Shown: piece by piece, positions 1 to 5,295 of the stretch | Layout of the letters: every line of letters begins with the position of its first letter | Position numbering within the stretch: position 1 is the first letter of the stretch | Assembly: GCA_013695905.1 (NCBI GenBank) | Contig: JACCZQ010000144.1 | Coordinates: 1-6,813 of the forward strand | DNA: 6,813 nt | Reading direction: 5' to 3' | Source: Chthoniobacterales bacterium | Lineage (GTDB): Bacteria; Verrucomicrobiota; Verrucomicrobiia; Chthoniobacterales; UBA10450 | Notes under the pieces: model-generated | What the model was told of the DNA's origin: nothing | The model's input: the letters and a program-made list of their open reading frames with translations, nothing else | Database searches by the model: none | Translations under genes and position numbers: made by a program

Positions 1-279
1 TACTCCACCACCTTCGACCTCCTGCTCGAGTACCGCTTCGGGAAAGGCTCAACCGCGACACAAGAAACAGCCGCCACCGCCGATCCGAAAAGCATCAGCG
101 AGCGAATCACCGCACCACGCAGCGCGCGGTGGCTCGATGGCCTCGGCGTGCGGGTCGGAGTCCGCAACATCTTCGACGACGCACCGCCGTTCTCGAACAG
201 CACCATCGGCTACCCGGCTGCTCTCGAAGATCCGCGGCAGCGCTTCGTCTTCTTTGATCTCGAGAAGAAGTTCTGGTAA
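1..279 (+). CDS. TonB-dependent receptor, C-terminal fragment (5' end outside window)
   Basis: Frame 1 is open from the first base to a TAA at 277-279, giving 92 residues of a protein whose start lies upstream. TonB-dependent receptors are 22-strand outer-membrane barrels that import siderophores, cobalamin or glycans using TonB energy. Two things suggest this family: the segment VRVGVRNIFDDAPPFSN, matching the 'xNLFDxxPP' element before the last barrel strands, and the alternating polar/aromatic final strand FVFFDLEKKFW. A C-terminal aromatic residue is the usual outer-membrane targeting signal read by the BAM complex. The linker at residues 20-42, rich in Ala, Thr and Ser, is probably an extracellular loop. 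The substrate cannot be told, because the plug and most of the barrel are missing. Another outer-membrane beta-barrel is possible. Confidence 0.72.
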   Translation, partial: YSTTFDLLLEYRFGKGSTATQETAATADPKSISERITAPRSARWLDGLGVRVGVRNIFDDAPPFSNSTIGYPAALEDPRQRFVFFDLEKKFW

Positions 280-309
280 CGCCGCTGCCGGTTCTCTGGA
301 AAAAGCGAA

Positions 310-341
310 AACCCGTTCAGCCACTGGGACCGGAACGGGTT
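310..341. terminator. Hairpin downstream of the receptor gene, likely transcription terminator
   Basis: AACCCGTTC (310-318) and GAACGGGTT (333-341) form a perfect 9-bp stem with a 14-nt loop, 31 bases past the receptor stop codon. It is followed only by TCTCTC, not a clean T-run, so intrinsic termination may be weak or Rho-assisted. It separates the receptor gene from the next plus-strand gene, which fits a terminator. Confidence 0.45.
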
Positions 342-489
342 CTCTCGGTTACGAGGGGGAAATTCGGAAGGGAGGAGCCGCAGCCTGCCGACAGCAGCAG
401 CAGCTCACCTCCTGCCTATCAAAACGCAGCCGGCGGCACAACCATTTCTTTTCGCCGATTTCCGCACGACTTGTTAAACACCAGGCACG

Positions 490-1047
490 TTGGACATTCC
501 CGCCGATCCACTCCCCACCGGCCACGCCGGCCTGCCCAAGCGGCTGCAGCTCGGCCCCCGCCTCCACGAAACCGCATGGGTCGCCCCCGGCGCCACCGTC
601 ATCGGCGACGTCACCCTGCACGAGAACGCCAGCGTCTGGTATGGCGCCGTCCTCCGCGGCGACATCAACCGCATCATCATCGGCCCGGGTTCGAACGTGC
701 AGGACGGAGCAGCCATTCACCTTTCCGACGATTTCCCGGCCATCGTCGGCGAGCTGGTCACGATCGGCCACAGCGCCATCGTGCACGCCTGCACCGTCGG
801 CGACGAAGTCCTGGTCGGAATGGGCGCCACCATCCTGGACGGCGCTGAAATCGGCGCCCGCTCCATCATCGGTGCGAACGCGCTGGTCACCACCGGCACA
901 AAGATCCCTGCGGGCTCCCTGGCAATCGGCTCCCCCGCCAAAGTCGTGCGTCAGCTCACCACGGACGAGCAGCAAAAAATCAAAACATGGGCCGTGAAGT
1001 ACGTGCAGAACGCAAAGTTCTTCCGCAACCACCAGCAGCGATCATGA
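490..1047 (+). CDS. Gamma-class carbonic anhydrase family protein (left-handed beta-helix, YrdA/CamH-like)
   Basis: This 185-residue protein is a hexapeptide-repeat, left-handed beta-helix protein. Characterised relatives form trimers with zinc or iron at subunit interfaces and interconvert CO2 and bicarbonate; many homologues have unproven activity. The repeat runs from about residue 31 (APGATVIGDV) to 150 (GSPAKVV), followed by a C-terminal helix. All residues expected from the Methanosarcina Cam site are visible: Arg56 and Asp58 (RGD), Gln71-Asp72, and metal ligands His77, His94 and His99. The gap between the first two histidines is short, so the acidic loop of Cam is absent, as in CamH/YrdA-type proteins. 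TTG at 490 is the likely start: an in-frame TAA lies at 475-477 and the next ATG is far inside the fold. No good ribosome binding site precedes it. The 210-bp gap upstream (280-489) holds the receptor hairpin and no gene. A relative in the CaiE/PaaY group is the main alternative. Confidence 0.9.
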   Translation: MDIPADPLPTGHAGLPKRLQLGPRLHETAWVAPGATVIGDVTLHENASVWYGAVLRGDINRIIIGPGSNVQDGAAIHLSDDFPAIVGELVTIGHSAIVHACTVGDEVLVGMGATILDGAEIGARSIIGANALVTTGTKIPAGSLAIGSPAKVVRQLTTDEQQKIKTWAVKYVQNAKFFRNHQQRS

Positions 1048-1067
1048 AGCTCCGCGGCGCCACCTCA

Positions 1068-1100
1068 GCACCGGAGGTGCGAAGGAACAGAGCCCGGAGC
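1068..1100 (+). repeat. Orphan hairpin-repeat unit A (GCACC-GGA-GGTGC)
   Basis: A perfect 5-bp stem with a GGA loop at 1068-1080 is followed by GAAGGAACAGAGCCCGGAG. The same layout recurs at 1461-1494, at 1520-1551 and, inverted, at 1713-1765. This unit starts 21 bases after the carbonic anhydrase stop codon and lacks the second arm (CTCCGGG) and the CCCCTGAAAGGGG part of the full element, so it looks like a truncated copy. Confidence 0.7.
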
Positions 1101-1151
1101 AACCCCCGCCGCGTCACGCCCTCAATTCAGTTAGAAGGCGTCTAAAAAGTC

Positions 1152-1429
1152 TGTCATCCTGAGCACCGCGAAGAGCCTGTCCTGAGTCTGTCGAAGGAAT
1201 CTCTGACTGTTTTTTCTAACGAAGCTTCGCCTCAGACCGTCAAGGAGACGAGCAGGACCGCGAGTGGACGCGAAGAAACGCTAATGAAAGAAACTCTTTC
1301 CTTCTTCGATTCGCGTTCATTAGCGGTTTCAAAAACTTGTCACAAATGCACGACTTCGCTTCGCTCAGAGCAAGCTAGCGCGCCGTGCTGGGGGGAAGTT
1401 AGAGATGTTTCGCTGCGCTCAACATGACA
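1152..1429. repeat. Split GTCAT...ATGAC palindromic repeat with about 195 bp between its halves
   Basis: The left half (1152-1205) begins TGTCATCCTGAGC and ends GAAGGAATCTCT. The right half (1401-1429) begins AGAGATGTTTCGCTGCGC and ends AACATGACA. Ends and inner borders correspond to the compact 63-bp palindrome at 2999-3061, where the two halves abut. Here 195 bases (1206-1400) lie between them, including another palindrome and a second CGACTTCGCTTCGCTC-like word at 1351-1366. The family resembles the dispersed 'GTCAT...CTGAGC...CGAAG' repeats common in environmental bacteria; that link is from general knowledge. Confidence 0.65.
1275..1330. repeat. Nested palindrome with CGCTAATGAA / TTCATTAGCG arms
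   Basis: GAAACGCTAATGAA (1275-1288) is inverted at 1316-1330 as TTCATTAGCGGTTTC, differing by one inserted G. Between the arms a smaller hairpin, GAAAGA-AAC-TCTTTC (1286-1300), overlaps the left arm by three bases. It sits within the spacer of the split GTCAT repeat. No target-site duplication or coding capacity was seen. Confidence 0.6.
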
Positions 1430-1460
1430 GGTCGGAAACTGCCCCTTGTAGATGCGCTCC

Positions 1461-1494
1461 AAGCACCGGAAGTGCGATCGAATCCAACCCGGAG
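1461..1494 (+). repeat. Orphan hairpin-repeat unit B
   Basis: GCACC-GGA-AGTGC at 1463-1475 is followed by GATCGAATCCAACCCGGAG. It is the same unit as 1068-1100, but with one stem base changed, leaving a mismatch (G-T wobble if read from the minus strand). It is the most diverged copy in the window and lacks the distal arm. Confidence 0.6.
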
Positions 1495-1517
1495 CAGCAC
1501 CACCGCGCCGCGCTCCT

Positions 1518-1766
1518 GAGCACCGGAGGTGCGACGGAATAGAGCCCGGAGTGAAGCGCCAGCGAAACTCCGGGAATTCCACCAGCGATAAACCCCAAGC
1601 CCCTGAAAGGGGCGACGGAACGAAGACGTGTCGTGGCGTGCGGTTACCGCGTGCACCCGCGCACGTTCCGTCACCCCTTTCAGGGGTTTGGCCGGTGAGC
1701 GCCGTGCTGATCCCGGAGCTCTGCTGCGCGTCGCTCCGGGCTTTATTCCGTCGTGCCTCCGGCACT
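1518..1766. repeat. Composite inverted repeat: two head-to-head three-hairpin units
   Basis: The left unit (1518-1622) contains, in order, hairpin 1 (GCACC-GGA-GGTGC, 1520-1532), hairpin 2 (CCCGGAGT 1545-1552 with ACTCCGGG 1567-1574) and hairpin 3 (CCCCT-GAA-AGGGG, 1600-1612). Hairpins 1 and 3 are each followed by CGACGGAA. The right unit (1664-1766) is the same layout on the opposite strand: hairpin 3 at 1674-1686, hairpin 2 at 1712-1719 with 1733-1740, hairpin 1 at 1753-1765. The innermost 23 bases of each arm (1600-1622 and 1664-1686) match at 22 positions across a 41-base spacer. Stem differences between the units are compensated. It carries no transposase, so it could be a non-autonomous mobile element or a structured non-coding element. 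Confidence 0.8.
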
Positions 1767-1795
1767 TGGCTTGAGCAGCGGGCGATTGGTGTTCG

Positions 1796-1827
1796 CAGCT
1801 CCGGGAGACTGCGGAAACTCCGAGCTG
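1796..1827 (-). terminator. Hairpin at the 3' end of the glycerate kinase gene
   Basis: CAGCTC (1796-1801) pairs with GAGCTG (1822-1827), and GGAG (1804-1807) with CTCC (1818-1821), giving a 10-bp stem with a 2-base bulge and a 10-base loop. It begins 10 bases past the stop of the minus-strand glycerate kinase gene. No T-run follows on the minus strand, so it may protect the mRNA 3' end rather than terminate alone. Confidence 0.35.
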
Positions 1828-1836
1828 TCGGCGTCG

Positions 1837-2958
1837 CTATTCGTTGTCACTGCCTAACGGATGCTTCAGCTTCTCAGCGAAACGCCGCGCTGCGGCACGG
1901 AGCAGCTCCGGCGTCTGCGAGAATGTATCCCGCCGAGCCTCCGCCGGATCACTGATGACGCTGATGCTGTCGAACAACGCCCGCACGGCTGGGACGTCTT
2001 CCATCGCTCCCACGATCGCGAACACCCGCTTCCCTTCCGCACGCGCGAGCCGCGCGACTCCGGCCGGCGCTTTCCCTTCCAAGGTCTGCGCATCAAGCCG
2101 CCCTTCCCCGGTGATCACCACATCCGCCTCCTGCACTGCGGCCGCGAGGCCGATCTCCTCCGCCACCACGTCAAAGCCGCTGCGGATTGGCGCGCCGCAG
2201 AATGTCATCAGCCCAAACCCGAGCCCGCCGGCCGCTCCTGCTCCGGGGATGTGCTGGGCTTCTCCTCCGGCCACTTCCGCGAGATGCGCGAGACTCCGCT
2301 CCAGCACCTCCAGCTGCTCTGCCGTCGCACCTTTCTGCTCCGCAAATAGCCGTGTCGCTCCACGTTCCCCGAGCAACGGAGTCTGCACATCCGCCGCCCC
2401 CACGATCCCCGGCAGCTCCAGCCCATCCGGCGAGACGATCGACTCCAGCCGCAGCAACTCACTCGTGCGGCCCCTCAGCTCCTGCCGGTCTGCATCAAAA
2501 AACCGAAACCCGAGTGCGCGAGCCATGCCGAACCCGCCGTCATTCGTCGCGCTGCCGCCGAGCCCCACAATGATCCGCTTCGCTCTCGCTGCCTGCGCCG
2601 CCAGCAACATCTCACCCACGCCAAACGAGCTGGCGCTATCCGGATCCCGCTGCTGCTCCGGCACCCGCCACAGCCCGCAAGCCTGGCTCACCTCCAGCAC
2701 CGCCGTCTCGCCGTCGTCGATGGTGCAGTAGCTGGCGCTTACGCGCTGGCCTAACGAGTCGCGCACCTCGGACTGCTGCCACTCGCCACCCGCTCCGGCG
2801 CAGATCGCGTCGGCCGTTCCTTCACCGCCATCGGCGATCGGCAACGTGCGAATCTGCGCCTCCGGCAACGCTTCCTGCAACCCGGCGACAATCAGCTCCG
2901 CCACCGCAGGGGCCGTGAGCACTCCTTTGAATTTATCGGGCGCGATTAAGATCCGCAT
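1837..2958 (-). CDS. glxK: Glycerate kinase (GlxK/GarK family)
   Basis: The 373-residue product matches the bacterial glycerate kinase family (PF02595), which phosphorylates D-glycerate with ATP in the cytosol, usually to 2-phosphoglycerate, feeding glyoxylate or sugar-acid carbon into glycolysis. Visible motifs in order: APDKFKG at the N-terminus (residues 6-11), ADGGEGT (42-48), the glycine-rich GLGGSATNDGG (132-142), GAADVQTPLLGERGA (187-201), PGAGAAGGLGFGL (238-250) and TGEGRLDAQTLEGKAPAGVA (283-302). Length agrees with the usual 375-380 residues and nothing is missing. The ATG start puts the first beta strand (MRILIAPD) at the N-terminus as expected. Only a weak purine-rich stretch precedes it. 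It lies on the same strand as gatB, 114 bp downstream of it, with a large palindrome between them, so co-transcription is uncertain. No glyoxylate carboligase or tartronate semialdehyde reductase gene is nearby. Confidence 0.95.
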   Translation of the reverse strand: MRILIAPDKFKGVLTAPAVAELIVAGLQEALPEAQIRTLPIADGGEGTADAICAGAGGEWQQSEVRDSLGQRVSASYCTIDDGETAVLEVSQACGLWRVPEQQRDPDSASSFGVGEMLLAAQAARAKRIIVGLGGSATNDGGFGMARALGFRFFDADRQELRGRTSELLRLESIVSPDGLELPGIVGAADVQTPLLGERGATRLFAEQKGATAEQLEVLERSLAHLAEVAGGEAQHIPGAGAAGGLGFGLMTFCGAPIRSGFDVVAEEIGLAAAVQEADVVITGEGRLDAQTLEGKAPAGVARLARAEGKRVFAIVGAMEDVPAVRALFDSISVISDPAEARRDTFSQTPELLRAAARRFAEKLKHPLGSDNE

Positions 2959-2998
2959 CGGCTGGTCACCGCTCTTTTCTCACTTTGATCGCCCTTTC

Positions 2999-3061
2999 TG
3001 TCATTCCGACCGAAGTGGAGGAATCTCTTCAAGAGATGTCTCGACTTCGCTCGACATGACA
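2999..3061. repeat. 63-bp near-perfect palindrome (compact GTCAT...ATGAC repeat)
   Basis: Two 31-base arms (2999-3029 and 3031-3061) surround a single C and match at 25 of 31 positions. Ends are TGTCAT and ATGACA, and the centre is ATCTCTT-C-AAGAGAT. It begins 12 bases past the gatB stop codon and ends 40 bases before the glycerate kinase start, on the strand transcribed from gatB. In RNA it would form a long hairpin able to act as a terminator or 3'-end stabiliser for gatB. It is the same family as the split copy at 1152-1429. Confidence 0.8.
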
Positions 3062-3072
3062 AAAGGCTAAAA

Positions 3073-4521
3073 TTAGCCGGCCAATTTCCGCTCCAAAACC
3101 TCACCAGCGAGCTGCGGATTCGCTTTTCCTTTCGAAAGCTTCATCACCTGCCCCTTCAGAAAGTTCAGCGACGCCGCATTCCCGGCGCGAAAATCCGCCA
3201 CCGGCTTCGGATTCGCGGCGAGCACCTGATCGCAGAGCACCTCGATCGCGCCGCTGTCGCTCAGCTGCTCGATCCCTTTCTCCTGCACAATCGCCGCCGC
3301 CGATTTCCCGCTCGCGAACATCTCCGCGAACACTTCCTTCCCCTGCTTCCCGCTGATCTTCCCCGCCTCGATCAGGTTCACGAGCTCGTCCAACGCCGGC
3401 GCCGGAATCGGACAATCCCCAATCGTCCGCTCCGCCGCCGCGAGCGCACTCTGCAGATCGTTCAGGATCCAATTCGCCACACTCTTCGGCTTCCGCGCCC
3501 CCTCTGCCGCAGCCTCGAAATAGCGCGCCAGCTCCAGATCACTCGCCAGCACCCCCGCGTCGTAGCTGCTCACCTCATACTGCTGCACGAAGCGCGCCCG
3601 CTTCGCCTCCGGCAACTCCGGCACCCGCGGCCGCACCTCCTCCAGCAGCAGCTCCGTCTTCACCGGCACCAAATCCGGCTCCGGAAAATAACGATAATCA
3701 TGCGCCGACTCCTTCGTCCGCATCAGGAACGTCTTCCCGGCCGCATCATCCCAGCCGCGCGTCTCCTGCTGCAGCGTCTCACCGCGGGCGAGCGCCGCCG
3801 TCTGCCGCTCCACCTCATAGGCGAGCGCCCGCCGCACCCCACTGATCGAGTTCATATTCTTGATCTCGATTTTCGCGCCGAGCTCCGACTGCGCGTCCGG
3901 CCGCACCGACACATTGCAATCACACCGTAGCTGCCCCTTCTCCATATCGGCATCGCTCACCCCGCCGTAGATCAGCGTCTGCTTCAACGCGGTCAGGAAT
4001 GCGAACGCCTCCTCCGGCGATTGAATCTCCGGCTCCGTCACGATCTCCATCAGCGGAGTGCCCGCGCGATTGAAATCGATCCCGGTGCTCGACTCGAAGT
4101 GGAAACTCTTCGCCACATCCTCCTCGAGATGAATTCGCACCAGCGGCACCGCCTTCTCCGGCGCGGCGGGATCGTGCAACGGCACCGCACCCCGCGCGCA
4201 GAGCGGCAGATCGTATTGTGTGATCTGATAATTCTTCGCGAGATCCGGATAGAAATAATTCTTCCGGTCAAACTTGCAGACCGGTGCGATGTCACAGCCG
4301 AGCATCAAACCGGTCAGCACGGTGAGCCGCAGCGCCTCATGGTTCATCACCGGCAGCGCTCCGGGTAACCCGAGGCAAACCGGACAGGTGTGCGTGTTTG
4401 GCTCCGCCCCGAACGCCGCCGGGCAGCCGCAAAACATCTTCGACCGCGTGCGGAGCTGCACGTGCACCTCGAGCCCGATCGTGGTGAGGAAGTTCACTGC
4501 AACCGCTTGCTGCGCGGACAT
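3073..4521 (-). CDS. gatB: Asp-tRNA(Asn)/Glu-tRNA(Gln) amidotransferase subunit B
   Basis: The 482-residue protein is GatB, the subunit of GatCAB that binds mischarged Glu-tRNA(Gln) or Asp-tRNA(Asn), activates the carboxylate with ATP and receives ammonia from GatA to give Gln- or Asn-tRNA. Recognisable blocks: IGLEVHVQL (residues 15-23), the zinc cysteines Cys31, Cys33, Cys46 and Cys49, CLGLPGALPVMN (49-60), YFYPDLAKNYQITQYD (89-104), the family signature GTPLMEIVTEPEI (154-166), RCDCNVSVRP (199-208), EIKNMNS (219-225) and HDYRYFPEPDL (274-284). The C-terminal helical and YqeY-like tRNA-binding tail runs from about 320 to 480. Length is normal. The ATG start adds about eight residues before the conserved core; a GTG at codon 9 is an alternative, and neither has a clear ribosome binding site. 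gatC and gatA are not in the window, so the complex is encoded at separate loci. Its leader contains the palindrome at 4534-4611. Confidence 0.97.
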   Translation of the reverse strand: MSAQQAVAVNFLTTIGLEVHVQLRTRSKMFCGCPAAFGAEPNTHTCPVCLGLPGALPVMNHEALRLTVLTGLMLGCDIAPVCKFDRKNYFYPDLAKNYQITQYDLPLCARGAVPLHDPAAPEKAVPLVRIHLEEDVAKSFHFESSTGIDFNRAGTPLMEIVTEPEIQSPEEAFAFLTALKQTLIYGGVSDADMEKGQLRCDCNVSVRPDAQSELGAKIEIKNMNSISGVRRALAYEVERQTAALARGETLQQETRGWDDAAGKTFLMRTKESAHDYRYFPEPDLVPVKTELLLEEVRPRVPELPEAKRARFVQQYEVSSYDAGVLASDLELARYFEAAAEGARKPKSVANWILNDLQSALAAAERTIGDCPIPAPALDELVNLIEAGKISGKQGKEVFAEMFASGKSAAAIVQEKGIEQLSDSGAIEVLCDQVLAANPKPVADFRAGNAASLNFLKGQVMKLSKGKANPQLAGEVLERKLAG

Positions 4522-4533
4522 GGGTGTTTATCT

Positions 4534-4611
4534 GACAGAATGAACAGAATGGACAGAATGAGGAAGAGCCGCGGTTGCTGCTCTTATTTTGTTCATTCTG
4601 TTCATTCTGTC
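4534..4611. repeat. 78-bp palindrome built from GAACAGAAT words, in the gatB leader
   Basis: GACAGAATGAACAGAAT (4534-4550) is perfectly inverted at 4595-4611. Pairing continues inward with a few mismatches or G-T wobbles (4551-4558 with 4587-4594) and ends in AAGAGC/GCTCTT (4564-4569 with 4580-4585) around a 10-base loop. Each arm is itself made of short direct repeats (AGAATGAAC, AGAATGGAC). It lies between the C26 hydrolase stop (4625) and the gatB start (4521), both on the minus strand, so it could terminate the former or form a structured leader for the latter. Confidence 0.8.
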
Positions 4612-4624
4612 GAAACTCCGCAGC

Positions 4625-5248
4625 TCATCGTATCTGCTGCACGAACTCGTCAAACAACGCCCCGTAGGCGTCGTTCCGCTCCGGGTGATACTGCACCGCC
4701 AGCGCGTAGGGATAATTCGTCAGGCGCATCTGTTCGATGATGTCGTCTGCTTCCGCCCAGGCTTCCACCACGAAGCCTTCGGCAATCCGATCCACCGCCT
4801 GGTGATGGGAGCTGTTCACCAGCTCGTAGCGGAGCGTTGCACTGCGATCGAACCGCAACGGCTGCACATCATTGTACTTCATGCCGCGGCCTTTGTGGCC
4901 ACGGATGTCGAGGTGGAGCGTGCCGCCGAGCGCCACATTCAGGAGCTGCATGCCTTTGCAAATCGCGAGGATCGGAATGCCGCGCTGCATCGCCTGCTCC
5001 ACCGCCTCGAATTCCCACGCGTCGCGTTTCGGGTCCACATCGTCCTCCAGCACTGATGGATCCGGCACCGGCTGCCGCAGAAATTCCTCCGCCACATCGG
5101 GCCCGCCGGTGAGCAGCAGCGCGTCCGCTTCGCTCATGTCCACCTCGCCCTCCGCCGCATTGCAAAACTCCACCTGCGGGTGCGGAGCGAAGACGCGCCG
5201 GAAGTTCCGCACGTCCTTCCGCCGAATCCACGAGGCTAACTTCGCCAT
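4625..5248 (-). CDS. Peptidase C26 / class I glutamine amidotransferase-like gamma-glutamyl hydrolase
   Basis: The 207-residue protein has the class I glutamine-amidotransferase fold as used by peptidase C26, whose members hydrolyse gamma-glutamyl bonds (for example PuuD acting on gamma-glutamyl-GABA). Visible features: LLLTGGPDV (44-52), which forms the oxyanion-hole strand; the nucleophile elbow ILAICKGMQLLNVALGG (93-109) with Cys97; SSHHQAV (146-152); and VQYHPE (185-190) with the catalytic pair His188 and Glu190. All three catalytic residues are present. It is shorter than PuuD (about 250 residues): the usual N-terminal PxIGIT strand is replaced by ASWIRRKD, and loops are trimmed. No signal peptide is seen, as normal for cytosolic members. 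It is divergent from the serine hydrolase and M15 genes across a 47-bp gap, which may mean joint regulation. The natural substrate is not evident; no polyamine or GABA genes lie nearby. Confidence 0.88.
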   Translation of the reverse strand: MAKLASWIRRKDVRNFRRVFAPHPQVEFCNAAEGEVDMSEADALLLTGGPDVAEEFLRQPVPDPSVLEDDVDPKRDAWEFEAVEQAMQRGIPILAICKGMQLLNVALGGTLHLDIRGHKGRGMKYNDVQPLRFDRSATLRYELVNSSHHQAVDRIAEGFVVEAWAEADDIIEQMRLTNYPYALAVQYHPERNDAYGALFDEFVQQIR

Positions 5249-5295
5249 CGCGGAGTTTGCGACCCTTCTTCGGCATTGTAAATAGCAGCCGCCGC
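5249..5295. promoter_or_regulatory. Short divergent intergenic region, probable promoters for both flanks
   Basis: Only 47 bases separate the ATG of the minus-strand C26 hydrolase from the chosen ATG of the plus-strand serine hydrolase, so any promoters must overlap here or lie in the opposite gene. A loose plus-strand match is TTGCGA (5257-5262), a 16-base spacer and TAAATA (5279-5284), but it leaves almost no leader before 5296. No operator-like palindrome was found. Confidence 0.3.

Larger units (their letters stand above)
1048..1836. other. 789-bp non-coding, repeat-packed gap between convergent genes
   Basis: No credible gene is present. Open frames across this stretch translate palindromic repeats and give low-complexity products (for example HVERSETSL and PERGDGT peptides) typical of spurious repeat translations. 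It holds two orphan units of a hairpin repeat (1068-1100, 1461-1494), a split GTCAT/ATGAC repeat (1152-1429) with another palindrome nested inside (1275-1330), a composite inverted repeat (1518-1766) and a hairpin at the 3' end of the glycerate kinase gene (1796-1827). The flanking genes converge here, so it contains only 3' ends. A T-run at 1209-1215 is the only poly-T tract. Confidence 0.85.

Noticed and set aside
371..412. Bulged stem GGAGG-AGC with GCT-CA-CCTCC ahead of the carbonic anhydrase gene, considered as a riboswitch
   Set aside because: Only 8 paired bases with a bulge and a 24-base loop; no match to a riboswitch core I recognise.
137..997. 286-codon plus-strand frame spanning the receptor tail and the carbonic anhydrase gene
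   Set aside because: It is a shifted-frame shadow: Ser/Pro/Arg-rich, no family resemblance, and it crosses two genes supported in other frames.
1044..1145. 33-codon frame whose ATG overlaps the carbonic anhydrase stop (ATGA)
   Set aside because: Most of it translates hairpin repeat unit A; no ribosome binding site distinct from the upstream gene and no recognisable product. The overlap is likely chance.
1185..1215. Intrinsic terminator ending in the T-run at 1209-1215
   Set aside because: The sequence before the T-run pairs over only about four bases (AGTC/GACT), too weak for a convincing stem.
1048..1836. CRISPR array or insertion sequence in the repeat-rich gap
   Set aside because: Repeats are palindromic, irregularly spaced and in both orientations, with no regular spacers; no transposase gene or paired terminal repeats with a target duplication were found.
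1340..1955. Long open frames on both strands across the repeat gap (141 and 167 codons)
   Set aside because: They run through several repeat families, give peptides typical of translated palindromic repeats, and the plus-strand one overlaps the end of the glycerate kinase gene.
5257..5295. Upstream TTG start for the serine hydrolase to give an exported protein
   Set aside because: The added 13 residues (MRPFFGIVNSSRR) have no hydrophobic core or cleavage site and would overlap the proposed divergent promoter region.
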